DNA of 64,000 nt, taken from NCBI RefSeq assembly GCF_900185645.1, contig NZ_FYAM01000023.1, positions 1 through 64,000 of the forward strand, written 5' to 3'. Of the stretch, positions 1-10,487 are shown piece by piece (the stretch's first letter is position 1; each line of letters opens with the position of its first letter). The DNA comes from Clostridium sp. BSD9I1 (GTDB taxonomy: Bacteria > Bacillota > Clostridia > Clostridiales > Clostridiaceae). The translations under genes and the position numbers were made by a program. The notes under the pieces were generated by a model. That model did no database searches. It was not told the origin of the DNA and saw only the letters and a program-made list of their open reading frames with translations.

Positions 1-74
<74 letters not shown>

Positions 75-154
75 TCGACAAGAAGCGATGAGCTTTCTTG
101 AAGGTTTCATTCTCTGTTTAATTTTGAAAGACTTTTAGTAAACGGTAAATAATT

Positions 155-188
155 AAGAGCACATCAAGTATACTTGATGTGCTCTTTT
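155..188 (+). terminator. Rho-independent terminator after 16S rRNA
   Basis: A perfect inverted repeat (arm AAGAGCACATCAAGTA and its complement) is followed by a short T run. It would end transcription of the 16S transcript before any 23S gene. It could also act on the other strand, because the stem is flanked by A residues on the left. Confidence 0.85.
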
Positions 189-209
189 AGATTTTAAATA
201 ACTTTAATC

Positions 210-395
210 TTACTTTATTATAGCTATTACACCTATTGACCTTCCGTCTGATTCTGCAATTCATATATTTTCTTTAGTTTTATCGTGATGTTCATTCAAT
301 TTAGTCACATGGATTTCTATATAATCATAAAATTGAGAAGTGAATCCGTTCTCTATGACACCTTATAATATACGATTTAGTGCAATAAATCCTGA
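210..395 (-). pseudogene. Relic of a GNAT acetyltransferase (MarR/GNAT type)
   Basis: On the minus strand, one frame reads ENGFTSQFYDYIEIHVTK and continues to a TGA followed by IAESDGRSIGVIAIIK and a stop. This resembles the acetyl-CoA-binding start of GNAT domains, where the TGA position is normally Trp (WIAE). Just upstream, a different frame reads SYIIR, like the YIIYRHG segment of MarR/GNAT fusion proteins, so at least one frameshift and one nonsense change are present. No start codon or ribosome binding site goes with it. It is a decayed fragment. The boundaries are approximate, and the identification rests on motif resemblance only. Confidence 0.45.
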
Positions 396-435
396 ATATA
401 TATGCAAAAAATATTAATATTTATTCTGAAGCTAT

Positions 436-469
436 TGCATTATTATCCGGATTTATGTATAATTATTAA
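436..469 (+). promoter_or_regulatory. Tandem ARG-box-like operators upstream of carA
   Basis: TGTATAATTATTAA (456-469) matches the Bacillus ArgR/AhrC half-box pair TGAATAATTATTCA at 12 of 14 positions. A weaker copy, TGCATTATTATCC, starts 20 bases upstream at 436, about two helical turns away, which is the usual arrangement for an ArgR hexamer. The same pair with the same spacing occurs before argC. No argR gene is in the window, so regulator identity is inferred. Confidence 0.5.
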
Positions 470-605
470 AAACGTAGAATAAATATATATTAGCTTTAAA
501 TTGAAGTTTGCTTATATACCAATGTATAAAAGCTTATGTGGTAATATTAGTGAAAATATAATATTAATGATTATGCAACAATTGGCATAGAAATGAGGTA
601 TATGT

Positions 606-1679
606 ATGAAGGCGATACTCGTATTACAAGATGGTACCTATTTTATTGGAAACTCATATGGCGCAAAAGGAGATGGATTTGGAGAAGTAGTTTTTAATAC
701 CTGTATGACGGGATATCAAGAAATTCTTACGGATCCATCCTATAATGGTCAAATGGTTACAATGACTTATCCACTGATTGGAAATTATGGATGTAATGAT
801 ATTGATAAGGAGTCTATTAAACCTTATGTAGAGGGTTTTATTGTTAGAGAAGGCTGTGAGGAACCAAGTAATTGGAGATGCAGCATAGGAACAGAAGAGT
901 ATCTTATAAAACATGGGATTGTAGGTATAAAAGATATAGATACAAGAGCACTCACAAAACATATTAGAAGTGCTGGTAGTATGTATGGAATAATCTCTAC
1001 AGAATGCTTTGATATTGATAAACAAATTAATAATATTAAAGAAAAAGAATTAATTAAAAGAGAATTTGTGAAGGAAGTAAGTACTGAGAATATGTATAGA
1101 ATTGAAGGTAAAGGAAAAAAGGTTGCTGTAATAGATTTTGGAATTAAGAAAAACATCTTAAGACATCTAGAAAACAGAGAATGTGATATTTATGTTTTTC
1201 CATCCCATTCCTTGCCAGAAGATATTTTATCCATAAACCCTGAAGGTATTCTCCTATCTAATGGGCCAGGAGACCCTAAAGATTTGGCTAGTGTTGTAGA
1301 GAATGTTAAAAAGCTAATTGGCAAAAGGCCAATTATGGGTATTTGTCTCGGACATCAGCTTTTGGGAACCTCCCTTGGAGGAAACACATATAAATTAAAA
1401 TTTGGTCATCATGGAGGAAATCATCCTGTAAAAGATTTGAAAACAGGTAGAATATATATCACTTCACAAAATCATAGTTATGCTCTCGAAGAAAATATAA
1501 GCAATGAAGTTGAAATTACTCATATGAATGTTAATGATGGTACTGTTGAAGGTTTTAGGCATAAGAAGTATCAAATTTTAAGTATACAATATCACCCTGA
1601 AGCAGCTCCTGGTCCTCAGGATTCAGCTTATGTTTTTGATGAGTTTATTAAAATGATGGAGGTGCAGGACAATGCCTAA
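606..1679 (+). CDS. carA: Carbamoyl-phosphate synthase small (glutaminase) subunit
   Basis: Hydrolyses glutamine and channels ammonia to CarB, which makes carbamoyl phosphate for citrulline and pyrimidine synthesis. The 357 residues match the family length. The N-terminal CarA domain covers about 1-150 and a class I glutamine amidotransferase domain about 170-350. The catalytic nucleophile is Cys247 in [10 protein letters not shown]; His330 and Glu332 in QYHPEAAPG complete the triad. The ATG follows an AATGAGGTATAT ribosome site. It overlaps carB by 8 bases, so the two are translationally coupled. The carAB-argF linkage and ARG-box-like sites upstream indicate that this copy serves arginine synthesis. 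Confidence 0.97.
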   Translation: MKAILVLQDGTYFIGNSYGAKGDGFGEVVFNTCMTGYQEILTDPSYNGQMVTMTYPLIGNYGCNDIDKESIKPYVEGFIVREGCEEPSNWRCSIGTEEYLIKHGIVGIKDIDTRALTKHIRSAGSMYGIISTECFDIDKQINNIKEKELIKREFVKEVSTENMYRIEGKGKKVAVIDFGIKKNILRHLENRECDIYVFPSHSLPEDILSINPEGILLSNGPGDPKDLASVVENVKKLIGKRPIMGICLGHQLLGTSLGGNTYKLKFGHHGGNHPVKDLKTGRIYITSQNHSYALEENISNEVEITHMNVNDGTVEGFRHKKYQILSIQYHPEAAPGPQDSAYVFDEFIKMMEVQDNA

Positions 1680-4600
1680 GAGAAAAGATATAAAAAAGGT
1701 TATGGTTATTGGATCAGGTCCTATTATTATAGGACAGGCTGCGGAATTTGATTATTCTGGCACACAAGCCTGCAGATCATTAAAAGAGGAAGGCGTGGAG
1801 GTTGTCCTAATAAATAGTAATCCAGCAACTATTATGACCGATGTGGATGTAGCAGATAAAGTATATATAGAACCTATCACATTAGATTTCATAAAAAAGA
1901 TTATTTATAAGGAAAAACCTGATGGTATACTAGCATCCATTGGAGGGCAAACAGCACTTAATATGGCAGTAGAACTTTCTGAGGATGGAATACTAGAAGA
2001 GCTTAATGTAAAACTTTTAGGTACAACGCTTGAATCTATACAAAGAGCAGAGGATAGAGAGTTATTTAAGGCAACAATGGAACAAGTAGGTGAAAAGGTA
2101 GCAGTTAGTAGCATAGTAACCACTTTAGAAGATGGATTAGATTTTGCAAATAAAGTAGGATTTCCTATAATTATTAGACCTGCATATACCTTAGGAGGAA
2201 CTGGTGGAGGAATAGCTAATAATTTAGACGAATTTAAAGATATTGCTAGCCGTGGTTTAAAACTAAGTATGATACATCAGATATTAGTGGAACAAAGTGT
2301 AGCTGGTTGGAAAGAAATTGAATATGAGATTATGAGAGATAATGCAGATAATTGTATTGTAATATGCAATATGGAAAACTTTGATCCAGTAGGTGTTCAT
2401 ACGGGAGATAGTATAGTGGTGGCGCCTAGTCAAACCTTAAGTGATGTTGAGTACCAAATGCTTAGATCTGCATCTATTAAAATAATTCGTGCTCTTAGGA
2501 TTAATGGAGGATGTAATATACAGTTTGCATTAAATCCAAATAGTATGGAGTATGTAGTTATAGAGGTAAATCCTAGAGTAAGTAGATCTAGCGCATTAGC
2601 TTCTAAGGCAACAGGTTACCCAATTGCCAGGGTTACGGCTAAAATTGCTCTAGGTTTAAATCTTGATGAAATAAAAAACTCTATTACTGAAAATACTTAT
2701 GCTTGTTTTGAACCTGCACTGGACTATGTAGTAACTAAAGTGCCAAGATGGCCTTTTGATAAATTTGGAGATGCAAATCGTGCACTTGGAACTCAAATGA
2801 AAGCCACAGGTGAAGTTATGGCAATTGGAAGAAATTTTGAGGAATCCCTTCTAAAAGCAATAGATTCATTAGATGTAAAACTAGATTATCAGTTAGGACT
2901 AGAGCTTTTTGAAGATAAGTCCATAGATGAGCTTATAGAGTTTATTAAAGAGCAAAGTGATGAAAGAATATTTGCCATATCAAAAGCCCTTCAAAAGGGA
3001 GTATCTGTAGAAGAAATCATTAATATAACTAAGATAGATTATTTCTTTATTAAAAAGCTTCAGAAGATAGTAACTTTAGCTGAAGAAATAAAAAGTAATA
3101 GCATTGATGAAATGGATTATGAACTCATGAATAGAGCAAAAAAAATTGGTTTTGGAGATTCATATATTGGGAATTTACTTAACGTATCTACAGAAGAAGT
3201 TACTAAAAAAAGAAAAGAGTTTAATCTTCATCCGGTATACAAGATGGTAGATACTTGTGCAGGAGAATTTGAAGCTACTACACCATATTATTATTCAACA
3301 TATGAAGAAAAGAACGATGCAGAGGTAAGTGGTAGGGACAAAGTTATAGTAATAGGCTCAGGACCTATAAGGATAGGACAAGGAATTGAATTTGATTATT
3401 GTAGTGTTCATTCAGTACAAACGCTTAAAGAAAAAGGTATAGAATCAATAATTATAAATAACAATCCAGAAACGGTAAGTACTGATTTTGACATTTCTGA
3501 TGGATTATATTTTGAGCCGCTTACAAGTGAAAGTGTACTAGATATTATCGAAAGAGAAAAGCCAATGGGAGTAATATTACAGTTTGGAGGGCAGACAGCC
3601 ATAAATCTTGCAGCTTCACTTCAAAAAGCTGGTGTTAAGATTTTAGGTACTGACCTAGAAAGTATAGATATGGCTGAGGATAGGGAAAAGTTTCTTAAGT
3701 TGCTTGAAAGTCTTGATATACCAATACCAAATGGAAGTACTGCCCATTGTGTACAAGATGCATTAAGTATAGCAAATAAAATCGGATATCCAGTATTAGT
3801 AAGACCCTCTTATGTAATAGGAGGAAGAGCTATGGAAATAGTATATAGCGATAAAGAAATGAAAGAATATATGAAACTTGCAGTGAACGCTTCCAAGGAG
3901 CACCCAGTGCTTATAGATAAATATATAATGGGAAAAGAAGTAGAGGTAGATGGGATTTCAGATGGAGAGAATGTTTTAATACCTGGAATAATGGAGCATA
4001 TAGAAAGAGCAGGGGTGCATTCAGGTGACAGCATTTCAGTATACCCTCCAATAACCTTAAGTAAAGATACTAAGGAAGTAATTGTAGATTACACCATAAG
4101 ATTAGCACAGGCATTAAAAATAAAGGGACTATTTAATATTCAGTTTGTTATAGATGAAGAAGATAAGGTTCAAATCATAGAAGTAAATCCAAGAGCTAGC
4201 AGAACAGTACCAATACTTACAAAGGTTACTGGTATACCTATGGTTAAACTGGCTACTGATATTATTTTAGGGGATAACTTAGAGAATATGGGGTATACAC
4301 CAGGCCTGGCAGAGGAAAGCTCTTTAGTAGCTGTAAAGGTTCCTGTATTTTCATTCTCGAAGCTTACTATGGTAGATACTTTCTTAGGTCCTGAAATGAA
4401 ATCTACTGGAGAAGTAATGGGTGTTGATAAAAGTTTAGGAAAAGCATTATATAAGGGACTCTTAGCTTCGGGTGTAAAAATTTTAAAAGAAGGGAATGTA
4501 CTTTTGTCTATAGCTGAAAGAGATAAGGAAGAGAGCTTACAGCTTTCAATGAAGCTATTGAAATTAGGATATAAGGTGTTTGCAACAGAAAATACTTATA

Positions 4601-4869
4601 CTTACTTAAAGGAACAAGATATAGATGTTGCTTTAATACCAATGAAAGAAGTTAGTGAGCAGATTAAAGAATCTAAACTTCAAATGATAATAAATACTCC
4701 TACTAAGGGAAAGATAAGTTCTAGAGAAGGTTTTCTACTTAGACGAACTGCTATGGAATATAACTTGCCATGTATAACATCTCTAGATACTGTGAGTGCA
4801 ATTATAAAGGCTTTAAGCAGTTTTGATGAGAAGGATGAAGTTGAAATATATTCGTTAGATCAATATTAA
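1672..4869 (+). CDS. carB: Carbamoyl-phosphate synthase large subunit
   Basis: Makes carbamoyl phosphate from bicarbonate, ammonia and two ATP. At 1065 residues it has full family length with the duplicated architecture. The first ATP-grasp half (about 1-400) has [12 protein letters not shown] and [18 protein letters not shown]; an oligomerisation segment covers about 400-550. The second half (about 550-935) has [11 protein letters not shown] and [11 protein letters not shown], and a C-terminal MGS-like allosteric domain covers about 935-1065. The start ATG lies inside the end of carA, preceded by GGAGGTGCAGGAC. No defects are seen. argF follows after 22 bases, so the three genes form one operon. 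Confidence 0.98.
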   Translation: MPKRKDIKKVMVIGSGPIIIGQAAEFDYSGTQACRSLKEEGVEVVLINSNPATIMTDVDVADKVYIEPITLDFIKKIIYKEKPDGILASIGGQTALNMAVELSEDGILEELNVKLLGTTLESIQRAEDRELFKATMEQVGEKVAVSSIVTTLEDGLDFANKVGFPIIIRPAYTLGGTGGGIANNLDEFKDIASRGLKLSMIHQILVEQSVAGWKEIEYEIMRDNADNCIVICNMENFDPVGVHTGDSIVVAPSQTLSDVEYQMLRSASIKIIRALRINGGCNIQFALNPNSMEYVVIEVNPRVSRSSALASKATGYPIARVTAKIALGLNLDEIKNSITENTYACFEPALDYVVTKVPRWPFDKFGDANRALGTQMKATGEVMAIGRNFEESLLKAIDSLDVKLDYQLGLELFEDKSIDELIEFIKEQSDERIFAISKALQKGVSVEEIINITKIDYFFIKKLQKIVTLAEEIKSNSIDEMDYELMNRAKKIGFGDSYIGNLLNVSTEEVTKKRKEFNLHPVYKMVDTCAGEFEATTPYYYSTYEEKNDAEVSGRDKVIVIGSGPIRIGQGIEFDYCSVHSVQTLKEKGIESIIINNNPETVSTDFDISDGLYFEPLTSESVLDIIEREKPMGVILQFGGQTAINLAASLQKAGVKILGTDLESIDMAEDREKFLKLLESLDIPIPNGSTAHCVQDALSIANKIGYPVLVRPSYVIGGRAMEIVYSDKEMKEYMKLAVNASKEHPVLIDKYIMGKEVEVDGISDGENVLIPGIMEHIERAGVHSGDSISVYPPITLSKDTKEVIVDYTIRLAQALKIKGLFNIQFVIDEEDKVQIIEVNPRASRTVPILTKVTGIPMVKLATDIILGDNLENMGYTPGLAEESSLVAVKVPVFSFSKLTMVDTFLGPEMKSTGEVMGVDKSLGKALYKGLLASGVKILKEGNVLLSIAERDKEESLQLSMKLLKLGYKVFATENTYTYLKEQDIDVALIPMKEVSEQIKESKLQMIINTPTKGKISSREGFLLRRTAMEYNLPCITSLDTVSAIIKALSSFDEKDEVEIYSLDQY

Positions 4870-4891
4870 GATAATTAAAGGGGATGGGAAA

Positions 4892-5806
4892 ATGAAGCAT
4901 TTATTGAGCTTAAAAGATTTAACTACAGAAGAAATTTTCAATATACTTGAGATGGCTAAAAAACTAAAATATGAACTCCAAAATGATATAGAGCATAAGA
5001 TTTTAAAAGGAAAGACCTTGGGTATGATTTTTACCAAGTCATCTACTAGAACAAGAGTTTCTTTTGAGGTTGGAATGGTTCAGTTAGGTGGATACCCATT
5101 ATTTTTAAGTTCTCAAGATATACAGCTTGGTAGAGGGGAAACTATTGAAGATACAGCTAAAGTGCTTTCAAGATATGTGGATGGAATTATGATAAGAACT
5201 TATAAACAAAGTGACGTAGAGGATCTTGCAAAGTATGGAACGGTACCTATAATAAATGGATTAACTGATTCATTTCATCCATGTCAGGTTTTAGCAGACC
5301 TTTTAACTATATATGAAAGTAAGTCAAAGCTTGATGGACTTAAACTTGCGTATGTAGGTGATGGAAATAATATTGCACATTCACTTCTTTACGGCTGCAG
5401 TAAGGTTGGAATGGATATATCAATTGCTACACCTAAGGGATATGAATGTAATGATGAAATAGTTAAAAGCGCAAAGGAAGATGCTAAGCTTACAGGAGTA
5501 AATATAACAATTACAGAAGATCCTATAGAGGCAGTAAAGGATGCAGACGTAGTTTATACCGATACATGGGTAAGTATGGGCCAGGAAGAAGAGAAACAGA
5601 AAAGAATAGAAATATTTAAACCTTATCAGGTAAATGGTGAGCTCTTTTCCATGGCGAAGAAAGATGCAATATTTCTTCATTGCCTTCCTGCATACAGGGG
5701 TTATGAGGTAACTTCAGAGGTTATTGATGGCCCACAATCTCTTGTATTTGATGAAGCAGAAAACAGATTGCATGTCCAAAAAGCAGTAATGGCATTATTA
5801 CTATAA
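4892..5806 (+). CDS. argF: Ornithine carbamoyltransferase
   Basis: Transfers the carbamoyl group from carbamoyl phosphate to ornithine to give citrulline, in the cytoplasm. The carbamoyl-phosphate loop STRTR is at residues 51-55. HPCQ and the ornithine-side HCLPAYRGYEV are also present, separating it from aspartate carbamoyltransferase. Length (304) is normal for an anabolic OTC. A strong AAAGGGGATGGG ribosome site precedes the ATG. It is the last gene of carA-carB-argF and is followed by a clear terminator. A catabolic arginine-deiminase role is unlikely because the partners are biosynthetic. Confidence 0.96.
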   Translation: MKHLLSLKDLTTEEIFNILEMAKKLKYELQNDIEHKILKGKTLGMIFTKSSTRTRVSFEVGMVQLGGYPLFLSSQDIQLGRGETIEDTAKVLSRYVDGIMIRTYKQSDVEDLAKYGTVPIINGLTDSFHPCQVLADLLTIYESKSKLDGLKLAYVGDGNNIAHSLLYGCSKVGMDISIATPKGYECNDEIVKSAKEDAKLTGVNITITEDPIEAVKDADVVYTDTWVSMGQEEEKQKRIEIFKPYQVNGELFSMAKKDAIFLHCLPAYRGYEVTSEVIDGPQSLVFDEAENRLHVQKAVMALLL

Positions 5807-5837
5807 GAAATAGGTATCATTTGAAAAGCTAAGATCC

Positions 5838-5867
5838 AAAAAGGAGAGTTTATAACTCTCCTTTTTT
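5838..5867 (+). terminator. Terminator of the carAB-argF operon
   Basis: Ten-base stem AAGGAGAGTT / AACTCTCCTT with a three-base loop, followed by a T tract, 32 bases after the argF stop. Confidence 0.9.
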
Positions 5868-5974
5868 ATAAATATTAATTTAGCATTATGTATGGCATTA
5901 TACAGAGTTTTATATTAAAATAGTACAAACTTAAAAATTTATTTATTCTTGCTATAAATAAAAGGAGGGCTATT

Positions 5975-7162
5975 ATGTTTTCGAAAAAAATAGTAAACAA
6001 TTTGGACAAAGCTTCTTGGATAAGGGCTATGTTTGAAGAGGGAGAAAAACTTTCTAAAAAATATGGGGCAGATAATATTTATGATTTTAGTCTTGGAAAT
6101 CCTTATGCAGAACCTCCAGTAGAGGTTATGGAATCACTTAAGAAATATATATTAAATAGTGAAAAAGGGATTCACAGATATATGAACAATGCAGGATATC
6201 CAGAGGTTAGAGAAAAAATAGCAAAATCTCTACAAAAGCAAAGTAATATTGAACTCTCAGCTGATAATGTTGTAATGACAGTTGGTGCTGCAGGGGGATT
6301 GAACGTAGTTTTAAAGGCTATACTTAACAATGAAGAAGAGGTTATTGTTTTTGCACCATATTTCGTAGAATATAATTTTTATGTTGATAATCATGGAGGG
6401 AAAACAGTAGTTGTTTCTCCAGATAAATCTAATTTTGAGCCGAATTTAAGTGATTTTGAAAATAGTATTACTAAGAATACAAAAGCTTTAATCATTAACA
6501 ATCCCAATAATCCAACTGGAGTTGTATATAGTGAGGAGAAGCTAAAGCATATTGCAGAAATTATAGAGAAAAAAGAAAGGGAATATGGGACAACTATATT
6601 TGTTATTTCAGATCAGCCCTATGGTGAAATAGTTTACGATGGAACTAAGGTGCCCAGTATGCTTTCAATTTTTAATAATGCAATTATAGTAAATTCATTT
6701 AGTAAGTCATTGGGGCTTGCAGGGGAGAGAATAGGGTATATTGCTGCAAGTAGCAAAATAAAAGATATAAACTTACTTATGAATGCTCTAAGCTTCTGCA
6801 ACCGTACACTTGGTTTTGTAAATGCCCCAGGATTATTTCAAAAAGTTGTTTGTGATTCTTTAGAAGCTAATATAGATATTGAAGAATATAAAAAGAGAAG
6901 AGATTTTTTATACGAAAATCTTACGAGAATAGGATTTGAATGCGTAAAGCCTCAAGGAGCTTTTTATCTTTTTCCTAAAGCACTTATAGATGATGATGTT
7001 GAATTTGTAAAGAGGGCGTTAAAATATAATTTGTTACTGGTACCAGGAAGTGGCTTTGGATGTCCAGGATATTTTAGAATTTCCTATTGTGTACAGTTTG
7101 ATACGATTGAAAATTCTATTTCTGCTTTTGAGAGGTTAGCTAAAGAATTTAATGAAAATTAA
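5975..7162 (+). CDS. PLP-dependent class I/II aminotransferase
   Basis: A fold-type I aminotransferase of the aspartate-aminotransferase superfamily, 395 residues. The PLP lysine is Lys244 in NSFSKSLGLAGERIGY, the cofactor-phosphate Arg is in GERIGY, and NNPNNPTG is the conserved Asn/Pro stretch. The substrate carboxylate Arg is probably in YFRISYC near the C-terminus. It starts after AAAGGAGGGCTATT. It has its own terminator and sits between argF and argD but belongs to a different family from argD. The amino donor cannot be set from sequence; close clostridial relatives are annotated only as pyridoxal-phosphate aminotransferases. A role in glutamate or aspartate supply to the arginine pathway is a guess from position. 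Confidence 0.85.
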   Translation: MFSKKIVNNLDKASWIRAMFEEGEKLSKKYGADNIYDFSLGNPYAEPPVEVMESLKKYILNSEKGIHRYMNNAGYPEVREKIAKSLQKQSNIELSADNVVMTVGAAGGLNVVLKAILNNEEEVIVFAPYFVEYNFYVDNHGGKTVVVSPDKSNFEPNLSDFENSITKNTKALIINNPNNPTGVVYSEEKLKHIAEIIEKKEREYGTTIFVISDQPYGEIVYDGTKVPSMLSIFNNAIIVNSFSKSLGLAGERIGYIAASSKIKDINLLMNALSFCNRTLGFVNAPGLFQKVVCDSLEANIDIEEYKKRRDFLYENLTRIGFECVKPQGAFYLFPKALIDDDVEFVKRALKYNLLLVPGSGFGCPGYFRISYCVQFDTIENSISAFERLAKEFNEN

Positions 7163-7194
7163 TAAGAAGAACTTACATTAGTTTAGAGAATAGT

Positions 7195-7231
7195 AATACC
7201 CCAATGCTTTGTAAGAGTATTGGGGTATTTG
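7195..7231. terminator. Bidirectional terminator between the aminotransferase and argD
   Basis: AATACCCCAAT and ATTGGGGTATT form the stem, with T-rich sequence on the right and A/T on the left. It lies between two genes converging on it, the aminotransferase from the left and argD from the right. Confidence 0.8.
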
Positions 7232-7239
7232 TATTATAA

Positions 7240-8406
7240 TTATAGTTCTTTCATAACTGATTCAAGTATATTAAGAGCTTCATCAATTTCTTGTATTGTA
7301 ACATTAAGAGGAGGAAGCAATCTTATAACATTAGTTCCTGCCGTTACTACAAGAAGACCTTTTTTAAAGCATAAATTCATAAATTCTTTTGGATTTGTGT
7401 TAATGCTTATTCCAATTAATAAACCCATGCCCTTTATTTCCTCTATAACATTATATTTATTTTTAAGTTCATTTAGCTTCTCTTTTATATATATTTCTTT
7501 TGAAGCTATTGTGGAAGTAATTCCACCTTCAATTAGCTCGTTTAAAACAGCTAAAGAAACAGCGCAACCAAGAGGATTTCCGCCAAAGGTACTACCATGA
7601 TCACCAGGTACTAAAGCTTTGGAAGCTTTCTCATTAGATATAAAAGCACCAATTGGGAAACCACCACCCAAGGCTTTGGCAATACATATAACATCTGGGA
7701 TTACATTGAATTTTTTATATGCAAAAAGTTCTCCTAATCTTCCCATACCGCATTGTATTTCATCAAATATTAGTAAAGCATCATATTTATCGCATAAATT
7801 TCTAACTTCTTTCAAATAATCAGAATTTACAACATTTATGCCTCCTTCACCTTGAATGGGCTCTAAAATAATACCGCATACATTTTCGTTAAAGTTTTCA
7901 TTTAAGTCATCTATATCATTAAAATTTATTTTCTTTACATTAGGAATTAAAGGCAAAAAATCCTTTTGATATTTTTCCTGACCGGTAATAGAAAGTGCGC
8001 CCATGGATCTACCGTGGAAAGAATTATCCATATATAAGAGGGTTGATTTATCAGTATTACCTGTTGATTTACCATATTTTCTTACTAGCTTAAAAGCGCC
8101 TTCGATTGCTTCAGTTCCGCTATTGCAAAAGAATACTTTTTCATGATCACAGTTATTTATTAATTTTTCAGAAAGCTGTGTATGCTTGGTGTTCCAATAG
8201 TAATTTGAGATATGCATCAATTGTTTGCTTTGTTCTGTTATAGCTTTAATAATTGAAGGATGACTATGTCCTAAGCAATTTACTGCTACACCTGAAACAA
8301 AATCAATATATTCATTTCCGGTAATATCGTAAATTTTACTGCCAATGCCTTTTTCAAAAGTAACGTCAAATCTTCCGTAGGTATTCATTATATTATTTTT
8401 TGACAT
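7240..8406 (-). CDS. argD: Acetylornithine aminotransferase
   Basis: Converts N-acetylglutamate semialdehyde and glutamate to N-acetylornithine and 2-oxoglutarate. It is a class III PLP aminotransferase of 388 residues. GTEAIEGAFKLVRK near residue 98 binds cofactor phosphate, IFDEIQCGMGR carries the conserved Asp that contacts the pyridine nitrogen, and the PLP lysine is in CIAKALGGGFPIGAF near residue 240. GDHGSTFGGNPLGCA is also typical. The start is preceded by GAAGAGGTGTATTTAG. It lies 17 bases downstream of argB in the same direction. Ornithine aminotransferases are similar, but arg-gene context favours ArgD. Confidence 0.94.
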   Translation of the reverse strand: MSKNNIMNTYGRFDVTFEKGIGSKIYDITGNEYIDFVSGVAVNCLGHSHPSIIKAITEQSKQLMHISNYYWNTKHTQLSEKLINNCDHEKVFFCNSGTEAIEGAFKLVRKYGKSTGNTDKSTLLYMDNSFHGRSMGALSITGQEKYQKDFLPLIPNVKKINFNDIDDLNENFNENVCGIILEPIQGEGGINVVNSDYLKEVRNLCDKYDALLIFDEIQCGMGRLGELFAYKKFNVIPDVICIAKALGGGFPIGAFISNEKASKALVPGDHGSTFGGNPLGCAVSLAVLNELIEGGITSTIASKEIYIKEKLNELKNKYNVIEEIKGMGLLIGISINTNPKEFMNLCFKKGLLVVTAGTNVIRLLPPLNVTIQEIDEALNILESVMKEL

Positions 8407-8423
8407 CTAAATACACCTCTTCT

Positions 8424-9281
8424 TTATATAATTTTAGTTCCACAATTTGTAGTTATACCATGTAATAAACTATGATTTTTTCTTCCATCCAATAAATGAA
8501 CATTTTTTGCTCCTTTTTCTAATGCATTAGTACAACACTCCAATTTGGGAATCATTCCTCCATTAATAATACCAGTGCTTATTAATTCCTTAATTTCGGC
8601 AGCGGTAATAGAGCTTAGCAGTGTAGAAGAATCATTTATATCTGTGTATACTCCTTCGATATCTGTCATAATTATTAATTTATCTGCTTTCAAAGCACCG
8701 CTTATAGAAGCTGCTGCATAATCAGCATTAATGTTATAGCTGTTGCCATCTAAGTCACAACCAATTGGAGATACTACAGGAATATAATTTTTTTCAATTA
8801 AACTAAGTAATACAGTATCATTTATATTTACGACTTCACCGACAAAACCTAAGTCTATTTTTTCATCTTTTTCATAGATGTATTTCTTTTTAGCTTTAAT
8901 TAGATTACTATCTTTACCACTTATACCAATAGCATTAGCACCTATTTTGCTTAAGCTTAATGATAAATTTTTATTAACATGCCCAGATAGCACCATTTCA
9001 ACAATTTCCATAGTTGGTGCATCTGTAACCCTTAAGCCTTTAATGAATTTGCTAGTGATACCAATTTTGTTAAGCCACATTGAAATTTCAGGTCCACCAC
9101 CATGAACTATTACAATATTGATACCTAGGTTACTTAAAGTTAACACATCTTGAAAAAAATCATGTTGAGCTGTTTGGTTGTCCATTATGCTGCCGCCATA
9201 TTTAATTACAAAGGTTTTTCCAGTATATTTATTAAGATGTAATAAATTATTTGCATCTAAAAGATTATCTTGAGGATTCAT
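8424..9281 (-). CDS. argB: Acetylglutamate kinase
   Basis: Phosphorylates N-acetylglutamate, the second step of the cyclic arginine pathway. The amino-acid kinase fold shows KYGGS (residues 28-32), VHGGGPEISMW, and GGMIPKLECC near the C-terminus. I chose the ATG at 9281, giving 285 residues, because GGAGTGAT lies directly upstream. An in-frame upstream ATG at 9350 would add 23 residues unlike the family, including LNFYRYDCIIILILH, and lacks a ribosome site. It is the promoter-proximal gene of argB-argD, divergent from argC. The 285-residue length fits arginine-sensitive or ordinary kinases; feedback control cannot be judged. Confidence 0.94.
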   Translation of the reverse strand: MNPQDNLLDANNLLHLNKYTGKTFVIKYGGSIMDNQTAQHDFFQDVLTLSNLGINIVIVHGGGPEISMWLNKIGITSKFIKGLRVTDAPTMEIVEMVLSGHVNKNLSLSLSKIGANAIGISGKDSNLIKAKKKYIYEKDEKIDLGFVGEVVNINDTVLLSLIEKNYIPVVSPIGCDLDGNSYNINADYAAASISGALKADKLIIMTDIEGVYTDINDSSTLLSSITAAEIKELISTGIINGGMIPKLECCTNALEKGAKNVHLLDGRKNHSLLHGITTNCGTKII

Positions 9282-9309
9282 AATATCACTCCATTCATAG
9301 TGTAATATG

Positions 9310-9386
9310 AGTATAATTATACAATCATATCTATAAAAATTCAATAACATATTGCATTTTTTATAAATTTATTGCATAATTATTCT
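9310..9386. promoter_or_regulatory. ARG-box-like operators in the argB-argC divergent region
   Basis: TGCATAATTATTCT (9373-9386) matches TGAATAATTATTCA at 12 of 14 positions. A weaker TGCATTTTTTATAA starts exactly 20 bases upstream at 9353, and AGTATAATTATACA at 9310-9323 resembles the same motif near the argB side. A possible argC promoter, TTGCAT-17-CATAAT (9352-9380), overlaps two of the boxes, so ArgR binding would block it. Confidence 0.55.
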
Positions 9387-9419
9387 TAAATAAAAAATTA
9401 ATATGACTGAGGTGATAGT

Positions 9420-10457
9420 ATGATTAATGTTGGTATAATGGGAGCAACTGGATATGCCGGAGAACAATTGGTATGGATACTTAATAATCATAAAGAAGTG
9501 AATATAAAATTTTTAAGTTCTCATAATTATACAGATATGAATTATGATGAAATTTATAAAAATTATTATGGATTTTTAGATGAAGTTTGCGTTAGCACGG
9601 AAGAGGCATTTAATAGGTTAAATTTAATCCATGTGCTTTTTATAGCATTACCACATGGTAAGTCTTTTGAGATAACAAAAAAGGCTCTAGAGTTAGGAGT
9701 TAAGGTAATAGATTTAGGTGCTGACTTTAGATTAGATTCAGAAGAAGTGTATAAGAATTGGTATGGAATTAAGCATGAATATTCATCAGCATTAAAGGAT
9801 TCAGTATATGGTTTATCCGAACTTAATAGAGAATGTATTAAAGAAACTAATATATTAGCAAACCCAGGCTGCTATCCTACAGCTAGCATATTAGCATTAG
9901 CACCTTTATTAAAACACAAGCTAATTGATTCCAAGACTATAATTATAGATGCAAAGTCAGGAGTATCTGGGGCTGGGAGAGCAGCGAAAATTGATTCACT
10001 TTATGCAGAGTGCAACGAATCTATAAAGGCATATGGCATTGGAAGTCACAGACATACTCCGGAAATAGAACAAGAGCTAAGTAAAGTTTTTGGGGAAGAT
10101 ATAATGATATCTTTTACTCCTCATTTAGTTCCAATGAATCGTGGGATTTTAGCTACCTGTTATAGTAATTTGATAGATAAGTTATCAACAGAAGAATTAA
10201 TCGATATATATAGGGAATTTTATAAGGATGAATATTTTGTAAAGATAATTAATGGATCACCAGAAACTAGATGGGTAAGAGGATCAAATTTGTGCCATAT
10301 TGGTATAAAGGTAGATCAGAGAACTAACAGAGTTATTGTAGTATCAGCTATAGATAATTTAGTAAAAGGAGCGGCTGGTCAAGCAGTTCAAAATATGAAC
10401 ATTATGTTTGATTTAAGAGAAACAACGGGATTAGAAGCTTTATCTATGGGATTATAA
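9420..10457 (+). CDS. argC: N-acetyl-gamma-glutamyl-phosphate reductase
   Basis: NADPH-dependent reduction of N-acetylglutamyl phosphate to the semialdehyde, the third step of arginine synthesis. The Rossmann motif GATGYAG is at residues 8-14. The catalytic Cys151 is in NPGCYPTAS, and [12 protein letters not shown] carries the conserved catalytic His. At 345 residues it is the usual length of the type 1 enzyme. The ATG follows GAGGTGATAGT. It is divergent from argB and 30 bases ahead of argJ. Confidence 0.96.
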   Translation: MINVGIMGATGYAGEQLVWILNNHKEVNIKFLSSHNYTDMNYDEIYKNYYGFLDEVCVSTEEAFNRLNLIHVLFIALPHGKSFEITKKALELGVKVIDLGADFRLDSEEVYKNWYGIKHEYSSALKDSVYGLSELNRECIKETNILANPGCYPTASILALAPLLKHKLIDSKTIIIDAKSGVSGAGRAAKIDSLYAECNESIKAYGIGSHRHTPEIEQELSKVFGEDIMISFTPHLVPMNRGILATCYSNLIDKLSTEELIDIYREFYKDEYFVKIINGSPETRWVRGSNLCHIGIKVDQRTNRVIVVSAIDNLVKGAAGQAVQNMNIMFDLRETTGLEALSMGL

Positions 10458-10487
10458 TATAAAAAGTAATATATGGAGGAGATAATC

